13,505 nt of DNA, taken from Irineochytrium annulatum (lineage: Eukaryota; Chytridiomycota; Chytridiomycetes; Chytridiales; Chytridiaceae). Under the pieces are notes generated by a model. That model worked only from the letters and a program-made list of their open reading frames with translations, was not told the origin of the DNA and made no database searches. Shown here piece by piece: positions 1-7,236 of the stretch. The position numbers and the translations under genes are program-made. The stretch is from NCBI GenBank assembly GCA_027600665.1, contig JADGJL010000809.1, forward strand, positions 1 to 13,505. The letters are read 5' to 3'. Positions within the stretch are counted from its first letter, which is position 1; each line of letters opens with the position of its first letter.

Positions 1-177
1 CAAAACTTGTAGCCGGATTTACCATCAATTACTATTACATCTCGACGAAGAAGCAAAAGGGGACAACCAAATTGAAACCCTATTATGAAACCTAAGGAAA
101 ATATGCCTAGTTTTATATATCAACTTTTGTCGCTGACCGCTGGATCCCGAGATCACCTATCACCTGAGACCCTTGTA
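1..177. other. Left-edge non-coding stretch, no gene seen
   Basis: This AT-rich stretch has no convincing ORF on either strand and no recognisable element. It lies on the telomere-proximal side of the CCCTAA tract, as judged by that tract's orientation, but is not itself telomeric. Confidence 0.5.
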
Positions 178-253
178 CCTTAACTTTAACTTAACCCTGA
201 CCCTAACCCTAACCTAACCCTAACTCTAACCCTAACCTTAACTTTAACCCTAA
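178..253. repeat. Degenerate telomere-like (CCCTAA)n tract
   Basis: About thirteen units with a 6-bp period. Five are exact CCCTAA (201-206, 207-212, 218-223, 230-235, 248-253). The rest are one- or two-base variants: CCTTAA, CTTTAA, CCCTGA, CTCTAA, and the 5-bp forms CTTAA and CCTAA. A pair CCTTAA+CTTTAA occurs twice (178-189 and 236-247), which suggests internal duplication. TTAGGG is the common fungal telomere repeat. CCCTAA reading left to right means a chromosome end would lie to the left. The tract is followed and preceded by unrelated DNA, so it is an interstitial or subtelomeric relic rather than a live telomere end in this window. Confidence 0.8.
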
Positions 254-414
254 CCCTTGTAAATTCTAACCTTAAGGTCCTGCACAGATTATTGGAATGC
301 TGAATCGGCAGTTTTCCAAGCCACTTAGGTCATACAGCACCCATTCAATCCGCTAGGTGTTAGCCTGCTGGTGGTCATATACAGCATGGCAGGAAGATGT
401 CACCGACGACCACG
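254..414. other. Spacer between telomere-like tract and copia remnant
   Basis: The first bases still carry a few TTCTAA/CCTTAA-like variants (to about 275). Beyond that no coding pattern or repeat is recognised. If the copia element was ever complete here, its reverse transcriptase part would have to lie in this direction, but I could not see it in any frame. Confidence 0.4.
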
Positions 415-685
415 GGTGGTGGCCAGATTGTCCTCCCCACTAACAACGAGGACAACAAGTCAGCGAGGACAACAAGTCAGCCATTGACCTTGCGTCTAAC
501 CTGGTCTTCCACTATCGGACCAAACACTTCAGCAATTCATACCATTATACACGACATGCCGTGCACAACGGCGATATCAAGTTGGTTCCCATGGGCACCA
601 ATGGGAATGGTTGCAGATATACTCACCTAGGCACTATGAGAGGGAGTTTGAACAGCATCGTTGGGATAGGGAACACGCTCCTTGA
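415..685 (+). pseudogene. Decayed Ty1/copia retrotransposon, C-terminal RNase H end
   Basis: Translating the plus strand in three successive frames gives the hallmarks of the end of a copia Pol polyprotein. There is an EDNKSA motif (copia elements commonly have EDNQSA). Starting at 465 comes an HYRTKHF-type stretch and then an RHAVHNGDI-like stretch, as in the RTKHIDxRYHFIR region. VADILT follows at 610-627, and an acidic/basic tail with FEQHR sits at 647-661. The reading frame is broken four ways: a 17-bp tandem duplication (447-480), one extra base near 609, a TAG (628-630) where the family usually has Lys, and another shift near 637. Reverse transcriptase and integrase are absent. The element is dead and 5'-truncated. 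Identification is from remembered family motifs; a protein search of the fragments would settle it. Confidence 0.75.
447..480 (+). repeat. 17-bp perfect tandem duplication inside the copia remnant
   Basis: Positions 447-463 and 464-480 are identical 17-mers (cgaggacaacaagtcag). The copy covers the conserved EDNKSA codons, so the motif can be read twice, in two frames. Because 17 is not a multiple of three, the duplication itself breaks the RNase H reading frame. Confidence 0.9.
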
Positions 686-1109
686 CCACTGAGCAAGGGG
701 TGCGGACACTAACCACGTCGGATTCAGGGAGGGTGGTGATGCCACGACGTTAGGGGAACGTAGTAAGTGATATGACCTGTGGGTCATTGGAAAGTGTAGT
801 TGGCGCGACTTGAGTGTGTAACGTAACTAATAATAAACGGTCATTCCACCAAGGCCATCAACCATCCTGACCGACGATGCTGAGCATGCTAAAGCCCACC
901 GGATGTTATAACAGTATATGGTTGCTTTCTCTATTTTGCGCTTAAGTTAAACCTTCCCTCTCACGAAATGCCACGCAATTACATCTATACCTGGGTCACT
1001 CAAATCAGGCAGGGTGGAGACAACCTGCGGGCGGTGTGTTTCGCTTCTGTTGGCAATCATGCCGCTGGGTCGACCTTACGTAAAATCCAGCATTATACAG
1101 GTGTGTATT
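686..1109. other. Gene-free stretch, possible 3' end and LTR of the copia remnant
   Basis: No supported gene. A purine run (agggaggg, 726-733) is followed by TGGTGATG at 734, which resembles a polypurine tract next to an LTR start. A short perfect inverted repeat (ATGACC/GGTCAT, 4-nt loop) lies at 772-787. An AATAAA occurs near 829-834 and a TATA-like run near 907-919. No matching second LTR is in the window, so the LTR reading is only a guess. The right part is probably the 3' UTR of the minus-strand F-box gene. Confidence 0.3.
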
Positions 1110-3698
1110 CTATAAATCCTCGCCGACTTTCATACCCTCCAAATGCTTTAGAAGTAATCGGATAACGTCCGCTTCAAACTTCAGGCTCGCCTGCGCTAGC
1201 GCCTCAACGCACCCTGCCATCGTCACCATCCCCGTCCCCAACATTAACTTTGCAACCTGATAGCTCACGGAGCTCACGTTCATCCTTTGAATGCCTAACT
1301 TTAAGGCTTCATTAATCCTCGCCTGCACATCCACCCTCGAAACAACGGGGTCCTTGCGTGCTAGCCCTTCCATGTAAAAATCAATGACGCAAGCGATGAT
1401 CCCAAGTTGCCCATGGCTCGCGGCCTCCTGCAGCACGGGCACATGCCGTAGCCGCTCGGGTTCCAGCTCAATCATAAGCGCCATCATGTCCACGTGGCCG
1501 TTCTGCGCGGCCGCAAGGATGATCATCTCTGCGCGATCCGAGATCAGGGTTTGAACGTGCCCGAGGGACATGAGCATGCGAACAACGTCGCCGCGGCCGT
1601 TGGAGATGGCGGAGGCCATCAGAGAGTTGCTTGTAACGTCGACTCCGCTCGCTAGCATTAGCTCCCGGAGAGCGGATGCGTCAGCGCCTTCGGAGATCTG
1701 AAGCCGAATGGAGTTCATTGCGAGGCTCTTGGTGACCAGCCCCGTGGCAAGGAGATTGTGGAAGAGACGGAGCCGACCCGGGGCGCAAGCGTATGCGAAG
1801 GCCACGGCGCATGACTGTTCCTGACGCTTGCCGGCAGCTGTAAGCAAACGGACAACAACCACGTCGTTTAAAGCATCGCCAAACTCGGCCTCACTCAGCC
1901 CTTTGAGCGCCGGGTCCTCCAGGAAACAATCTGCGTCAGTCACATAGCCCCCCTCGAGGAACAACCTAACAATGTCGGTCTTCTGCTCCAGCGCCGCCCA
2001 CCACAGCGGGGAGTCCAGCAGTGCAGCCGCCATGTTCTCCATTGGGTCCGCTTCCTTAAACTCGAGCAGGAGGCGGATAATGGCCACATCACCACCCTTA
2101 ACGGCGGCGCGCAGGGGCACCCAGCTGTGCTCATCGTCCCAAACTCCGACTTCCGCAATGAAGCCGTCATTTAGACCAGCCGACCCATCCCGTTTCCTCA
2201 AGGCGTCAAGCACTAGCCTGACGATCTCAATACGCCCGCTCGCGACGGCTCCGTCCAGCGGCCTGATTTTCGCCACAGGTCTCGGGTCCACTCCGGCCCC
2301 AATCAGCCGCCGCACGATCCCCTCCGCCCCCCTCGCTGCGGCGGACCGCAGCGCGGCCTTAGCATCGCGGACGTCGACCTTCCCCGCGACGATCAGGTTA
2401 TTAATGACGTCCTCCCTCCCCGATCTCACGGCCGCCATCATCACCCTCCTTGTCCACGCGCCGTCCACCGCCACAGGTACCTCCTCTTCGACCTCGCCTT
2501 TGCATCCTTTCTCCGCCGTCCCCGTCTGACCAAGGAACCCTTTAAGCAGGTTAACGTGCCCCCGCTCCGCCGCGACGATCAACACCAGCTCCATGAACGC
2601 ACTCGACCTCCACACCTCCACGCCCGTTGCCACCTCATATGCCCTAGCGACCCTCGCCCACCCCTTCGCGCATCCAAGCTTCGACGCCGTCACCAGCAGC
2701 GCCTCCGCCCTTTTCTGATCCAGCTCCAGTTTACCCCCACCACCACCACCACGCGCCGTCTTCCCCTTCCCCTTCGCCCTGTCTTGATCGACTGGCGATG
2801 TCCCGCCGAGGGCAAGGTCCAACACCCCCATGTCGCTCGCCAACAGCGCCCAGTGCGCCGCGAACCCGCCCCAGGCGTTCCACGCAATCTCCCTATTCGC
2901 GGCCGCGAGTTTGACGGCGTCCCCGACGAGCCTATGCCGCCTCGGATCATTGGACAGGTCCGACAGAAGAGTAGAAGTAATCGACGACGTGGCCGGGTTC
3001 ATCATCGCGGCCCCAACGTGGCCGCCCGCAGCGGTCGGAGAATGAGGGGGGCGGACGCGCGTGATCCACGGTCTGTCGATATCAGCCGTGGTGGGCGGTT
3101 CTATACATGGATCGCGGGGCTGCCAGGACGCTAGGAGTGAGACGACGGGCGCCGTGACGTTGAATCGGGCGACAAGGACGGCGCGGTGAGAGTTCAAGAG
3201 GCGGTCCCAGCGAAGGGCGATAAGGTGGCTGTAGACGAGGTCGAAGTCGGGGGCCATCTGGAGGTCGTCTCCGTCACCAGGTGGTGCATGCATGCCATTG
3301 ACCAATTCTGCAGTCGACACGGCTACGGGAAAGAGGAGCGGGCCAGGGCCCGGGTCCCGGGTAGTCGTCGGTTCGAACAGGGGCGCGAAGATGAAGCTGC
3401 TGAATCTCGGCCTCCGGATCCTCCTGCCCGTCTGCTGCCTCAATCCCGCACTACCGCCGTTGTTAACGCCGATGCTGTTGTCAGCGGTGATCAAGGCGTG
3501 ATGGAGCCCCGAAGACGAAGATGCGCGCAATCTGCCCTCCCACTCGATCAGGTTGGCCAGCGCAAAATTAAAGTCGTCCCGCAGTCCGGTGAAAAGCGGA
3601 TAGAGGCCGCGTGAGAGGGCCTCGAGGCCCCGGAGCTGCTCCGGGTCGATGTGCCGGGCGACTTGGAGGCCGAGTTCAAAAGGGAGGTCTTGAAGCAT
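1110..3698 (-). CDS. F-box/ankyrin-repeat protein (copy 1)
   Basis: An uninterrupted ORF of 862 residues. The N-terminus (about residues 3-40) has the F-box pattern LPFELGLQVARHIDP followed by LRGLEALSRGLYPLF, which would bind Skp1 in an SCF ubiquitin ligase. About 320 residues of poorly conserved, partly low-complexity sequence follow, with a Gly run near 315-322. From about 370 to 770 there are divergent ankyrin-type helices such as AAVRSGREDVINNLIVAG, AVASGRIEIVRLVL, AAVKGGDVAIIRLLLEF and AAAQNGHVDMMALMIEL, probably the substrate-binding part. The ATG at 3698 has A at -3 and starts directly at the F-box. A weak upstream ATG (3775, T at -3) opens a 75-codon overlapping uORF in another frame. 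No intron is needed. Gene 7237-10103 has the same architecture. The target is unknown. Confidence 0.85.
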   Translation of the reverse strand: MLQDLPFELGLQVARHIDPEQLRGLEALSRGLYPLFTGLRDDFNFALANLIEWEGRLRASSSSGLHHALITADNSIGVNNGGSAGLRQQTGRRIRRPRFSSFIFAPLFEPTTTRDPGPGPLLFPVAVSTAELVNGMHAPPGDGDDLQMAPDFDLVYSHLIALRWDRLLNSHRAVLVARFNVTAPVVSLLASWQPRDPCIEPPTTADIDRPWITRVRPPHSPTAAGGHVGAAMMNPATSSITSTLLSDLSNDPRRHRLVGDAVKLAAANREIAWNAWGGFAAHWALLASDMGVLDLALGGTSPVDQDRAKGKGKTARGGGGGGKLELDQKRAEALLVTASKLGCAKGWARVARAYEVATGVEVWRSSAFMELVLIVAAERGHVNLLKGFLGQTGTAEKGCKGEVEEEVPVAVDGAWTRRVMMAAVRSGREDVINNLIVAGKVDVRDAKAALRSAAARGAEGIVRRLIGAGVDPRPVAKIRPLDGAVASGRIEIVRLVLDALRKRDGSAGLNDGFIAEVGVWDDEHSWVPLRAAVKGGDVAIIRLLLEFKEADPMENMAAALLDSPLWWAALEQKTDIVRLFLEGGYVTDADCFLEDPALKGLSEAEFGDALNDVVVVRLLTAAGKRQEQSCAVAFAYACAPGRLRLFHNLLATGLVTKSLAMNSIRLQISEGADASALRELMLASGVDVTSNSLMASAISNGRGDVVRMLMSLGHVQTLISDRAEMIILAAAQNGHVDMMALMIELEPERLRHVPVLQEAASHGQLGIIACVIDFYMEGLARKDPVVSRVDVQARINEALKLGIQRMNVSSVSYQVAKLMLGTGMVTMAGCVEALAQASLKFEADVIRLLLKHLEGMKVGEDL

Positions 3699-4098
3699 CC
3701 TTTGGAGAAGAGGGTTAGAGACAAGGTCGAATGGAGAACCAGGACCGTCCCGACGGACTTGGGGTCGAAGATCATGGATCGTCCTGTACCTCTATGTGAT
3801 CATGGAATTTGACGACGATTCAATTGGGAGGCATTTTACAAAGCAGGATAACAAAGTAGAGCGTGTTCTATTGCAGCAGCAGATGCCCGTAGCTGAAAGG
3901 GAGCTACAACGAAGAGTAAAAAGCACAACGAAAGAGGGAGGGGTGAAGGTTCGGCAAGCAAAGTAATGAGAAGCAATTCACTCCCATCAGGCACAACAGC
4001 AGCAAACGAACAAAAGAATAAACCCATACATCCGAATCCTAACGCGGTGAATAGCAACCTCGTCTGGCGGCTGCGCGTGTGTGGTCACCTCTCGAGCA
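3699..4098. other. Spacer between two minus-strand genes
   Basis: 400 bp holding the 5' leader and promoter of the F-box gene and the 3' UTR of the aldo/keto reductase. The only ORF of note is the overlapping uORF from 3775. An apparent minus-strand hydrophobic ORF (3836-4057) begins with TTG, has no family resemblance and is not called. No repeat or RNA gene was recognised. Confidence 0.5.
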
Positions 4099-5061
4099 TT
4101 ACGGGACTTCGCTCCCTGCCGTCGCCTCCCAAATCCCAAACCACTGCTCGTGCGACAGCTTCAGCTTTAAAGCCTTGGCTGCAACTTCAATCCTCTCCGT
4201 GCTGTTCGTCCCGATAACAGGAACGGGTTTTGATGGGTGCTGCAGGATCCATGCGTACGCGACCTGATCGACGGTTACATCGGCACCCAGCTCCTTGGCG
4301 ACTGCGGCGAGCTTGGTCTGGACCCGCGCGACGGCCGGGTCCGCGGCTGCGGCGGAGGTGGAGAAGAGGCGGCCGCCCGCGAGAGGGGACCACGCCATCG
4401 GACGGATCTTCTGACGGAGGAGATCATCCAGGGTGCCGTCCTGCGTTATAATAGAGTCAGCACGACGAAAGAAGGTGAATGGTGAACATACATGCAAAGG
4501 CTCAAGTCTCAGCGGGTGGAACTCAATCTGGTTCGTGACCAGCGCAAACGGCAGCCTGGACTGCAATAGCGCCATCTGGCTCGACGTGAAGTTGCTGACA
4601 CCAAAGTGCTTGACGAGTCCAGCCTCTTTGAGCTCAACGAAGGCGGTTGCGACCACGTCCGGGTCCATGAGCGGGGACGGCCTGTGGATCAGCAGGACGT
4701 CTAGGAACTTGCATTGCAAAGCGGCGATGGAGTTCTTGGCCTGACGCAGGATGTACTCGCGCGAGAAGTTGTAGTGCTTGACCTTGACGCCGAGACACGC
4801 GATTCCACACTTGCTGACGATCTGCATCTTGCCGCGGAGCTCCGGGCTCAGTGCGAGGGCGTCACCAAAGAGCTTCTCGCACACGTGTCCCTCCCCACCG
4901 CCATAGATATCAGCAGCGTCGAAGGTCGTAATCCCCAGTTCCAAGCATCGACGGATGCGGGCGTTGATGGCCTGCGGGGTCCGGGAGTCAGCGGGCCCGT
5001 CGGCGAGTCGCCAGATGCCATACGCGAGCTGGGAGAGCTGGAGGTCGAGGGCGGTGGCCAT
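4099..5061 (-). CDS. Aldo/keto reductase, bacterial YdhF-like, one intron
   Basis: NADPH-dependent oxidoreductase of the aldo/keto reductase superfamily; the substrate is not predictable. Exons are 5061-4492 and 4440-4099, with intron 4491-4441 (GTATGT..CTGAC..CAG, 51 nt), giving 303 residues. The catalytic tetrad is visible as Asp48 and Tyr53 (TFDAADIYGG), Lys84 (IVSKCGI) and His126 (LLIHRP). GVSNF, NQIEFHPL and the cofactor-binding PVIGTNSTERI follow in family order. The intron lies just before DGTLDDL and is a multiple of three without a stop, so an unspliced reading also stays open with 17 extra residues. The start at 5061 (G at -3, G at +4) puts the domain at the N-terminus as in the family. 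An in-frame ATG at 5163 with a perfect GCCGCC context would add 34 Arg-rich residues, possibly a mitochondrial presequence, but would overlap the divergent gene by 40 bp. Confidence 0.92.
   Translation of the reverse strand: MATALDLQLSQLAYGIWRLADGPADSRTPQAINARIRRCLELGITTFDAADIYGGGEGHVCEKLFGDALALSPELRGKMQIVSKCGIACLGVKVKHYNFSREYILRQAKNSIAALQCKFLDVLLIHRPSPLMDPDVVATAFVELKEAGLVKHFGVSNFTSSQMALLQSRLPFALVTNQIEFHPLRLEPLHVCSPFTFFRRADSIITQDGTLDDLLRQKIRPMAWSPLAGGRLFSTSAAAADPAVARVQTKLAAVAKELGADVTVDQVAYAWILQHPSKPVPVIGTNSTERIEVAAKALKLKLSHEQWFGIWEATAGSEVP
4441..4491 (-). other. 51-nt frame-neutral intron of the aldo/keto reductase
   Basis: On the minus strand the intron begins GTATGT (from 4491), has TGCTGAC as branch site and ends CGCAG (4441). 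Both flanking exons are in phase 0. Removing it joins the family's conserved strand/loop sequence directly to DGTLDDL. Retaining it adds exactly 17 residues and no stop. Confidence 0.85.
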
Positions 5062-5123
5062 CGCGTTGTTGGGGAGGAAGAGAAACGGTGTAAGTCGAAA
5101 ACCCAGCCGAGGTGCTTGAAACG
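5062..5123. promoter_or_regulatory. 62-bp bidirectional promoter/leader between divergent genes
   Basis: These are the only bases between the preferred ATG of the minus-strand reductase (5061) and the first possible ATG of the plus-strand transporter (5124). The transporter frame has a TAA at 5091-5093, so its start cannot lie further left without an unseen exon. Core promoters must lie in this gap or within the opposite gene's coding region. No TATA box is evident. Confidence 0.45.
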
Positions 5124-7057
5124 ATGATGATCGTCGCCGGTGTCTTGAGGGCTGGACCGCCATGGCGGCTCGTCGTCCCGCGCTCAGTCCAGCGTCCGGC
5201 CGTCGGGGTGCGGCACCACTCCTTCCTGCCGCGATTCGTTACCGCCGCATCCCCGATCGTCTCGACGCGGCGGCGTCCGCGTCCAACACCAATCGCCGTC
5301 CTCGTCAGAGGCCACAGCCACGGCCACGGGCCTGCTGGCGACGCGGGTCACGGTCACTCGCATGCGCACGGCGCGGACTTGATCGATCGCTCGTCGGCGG
5401 AGGGGACGAGGATCACGATTATCGGGCTCGCGTCGAATGTGGCCCTGACGGTCGGCAAGGGGGCGGGGGGGATTCTGTGGGGTTCCGCGAGTCTGCTGGC
5501 GGACGCGGTGCATTCGTTGTTGGACCTTGTCAGGTAACTTATTGCATGCACTTCGTCTTCCTTGTCCCAACGTTCTTTCATTTCATCAGCGACTTTGTAA
5601 CGTTGTTCACATTCCGAAAGGCGAGGGCGGATCGCGACGAGCGGTTCCCTTACGTATGTGTCTACCTCTGCTGCTTGTTGTGTACCCGTGTGGAACTAGG
5701 TTTAACACGAACGGACAGGGATACGGCAAGCTCGAGCCCCTCGGCGCCCTCTCTATCTCCGGCATCCTCCTCTTTGGCGGCCTCGGCACCGGCTACCACT
5801 CCTTCGAGCTCCTCCGTGCCCTGATCCTCTCCAATGACGGCCCCTCGGCCTCGGGTCTCGAGCATAGCGCCATGCTCGTTGACCCGCACCTCTCCATGCT
5901 CGCGCTCGCCGCCATCGTCGGATCCATTGTCGTGAAAGAGGTCCTGTTTTGGACGACGATGGCGGTCGCGAAGAAGACGAAGAGCGACGTGCTCGTGGCG
6001 AACGCGTGGCATCATCGCGCTGATAGTGTCACGAGTTTAGTGGCTCTTTGTGGGATCGGAGGCGCGGTGGCCGGGTTCCCATTCTTGGATCCGATTGGGG
6101 GGATTCTTGTTTCTGGTATTTTGAGGGGTTTTTCTTTCTTGGTTTGTTTGCCGCGAAATGCAGGTTATGTGACTTGTCGTCGAATAGGGATGATCGTCCA
6201 GGCGAGCTTGCAGGTTCTCCTTCCGTCGATTCGGGAACTGTCGGATTCGGCACCAAAGGATACGCTGGACCGCGTGAAGGAGATCGTTGCTGCCATGCAG
6301 GTGGGGAGTTCCTCTTGGAACGATACCTTGCTAAAATAAGTTAACAACGTCAGGATCACGACAAAAACATTTTGGGCTTCAACACCGTTCGGGGCAGGAA
6401 GATGGGACCAGACTACCTCGTCGACCTACAGCTTCAAGTCAGCCCCCGGATCACTGTCTCGCAGTCACACCAGGTGTGCTCTGCATTGTTTGTTGTTACT
6501 TCCAGTCCTAAATTCTTACCGTCGCTTTACCATGTCTAGATTGCTGAGAACGTTCGACATGCGATCACGACTAAGATCTCGGGCATATCCGAGGTCTTGA
6601 TCCACGTCGACGTAGAGGAGGTGAGCTTTTGTCTAGTTGCACCATGAAGGCTGTAAACTAACATAATACCAAACAAGCACGACCACCACGTGGAGGACGC
6701 TGTCGCGACCAAGAAGCCCACAAGCGAAATCGAGGAAGAGATCATCCGTCACGCCATGTACGGCCTCGAGCACGAGGTGCATGAAGTGAGCCATCTGTCG
6801 GTTCATTTCCTGAACGTAAGTATTATGCGCATGAAAGGCCACCTGATCTCTTTGCCCAATGGCTGATGATACGATCGGATTAGGGTGGAATGGAGGTGAC
6901 TGCCGAGATCATCCTTGAGCGCGAGAACGAGATCTCTCTGCGCGACGCCTCGGCTATCGCGCACAAGATCGAGGACCGGATCCTGCAGTTTCCCGGCGTT
7001 CTGTCGGCCGATGTGCATCTGGAGACGACCGAGGATATGCGGGAGGTGAAGAGCTAG
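5124..7057 (+). CDS. Mitochondrial-type cation diffusion facilitator (MMT-like)
   Basis: Metal/proton antiporter of the CDF family, close in motifs to fungal MMT1/MMT2, which are linked to mitochondrial iron. Exons: 5124-5533, 5590-5653, 5719-6115, 6188-6300, 6354-6473, 6540-6620, 6678-6815 and 6884-7057, giving 498 residues. The introns of 53-72 nt all have GT..AG ends. The N-terminus is Arg-rich and free of acidic residues, like a mitochondrial presequence. A His/Gly-rich loop (HSHGHG, HGHSHAHG) follows at about 63-83. Metal-site pairs are visible in membrane helices as HSLLD (His130, Asp134) and HHRAD (His256, Asp260). PYGYGKLE appears once introns 1 and 2 are removed. A cytosolic/matrix C-terminal domain occupies about 290-498 and contains HDHH. 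It is head-to-head with the aldo/keto reductase. The metal is inferred, not shown. Confidence 0.93.
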
Positions 7058-7236
7058 TGATCGACAACAATTGCAGTGGAAGATCTGGTTACTATTTGCA
7101 TCATAAAATACCAGCATTGATGTGTAGGATTCGGGTCACAAATTGCTTTTACTTTGGCCAGGCTAGTTTAGACGGGGTGTGTCTGTGCCAAGTGATCAGT
7201 GGAAGGGCATTCCATTCCCCACCTGATAGCACGACG

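Noticed and set aside
397..630. 77-codon ORF starting at ATG 397 as an independent gene
   Set aside because: It is a by-product of the frameshifted copia remnant: its start and end carry copia motifs but its middle is out of frame.
968..1165. 65-codon plus-strand ORF
   Set aside because: Overlaps the 3' end of the F-box gene antisense, has no recognisable motif and no codon bias.
3370..3378. GGTTCGAAC, resembling a tRNA T-loop
   Set aside because: No acceptor, D or anticodon stems can be drawn around it, and it lies inside the F-box coding sequence.
1972..3614. Several plus-strand ORFs of 140-190 codons
   Set aside because: They are antisense shadows of the GC-rich F-box/ankyrin gene; composition is Arg/Pro/Ser-rich with no domain.
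3836..4057. Hydrophobic minus-strand ORF as a small membrane protein
   Set aside because: No ATG start (TTG), lies between a stop and a promoter, no family resemblance.
5162..5824. 220-codon plus-strand ORF with a perfect Kozak ATG
   Set aside because: It runs out of frame with the CDF gene, reads through two of its introns and encodes Arg-rich low-complexity sequence. Only the ATG context is of interest.
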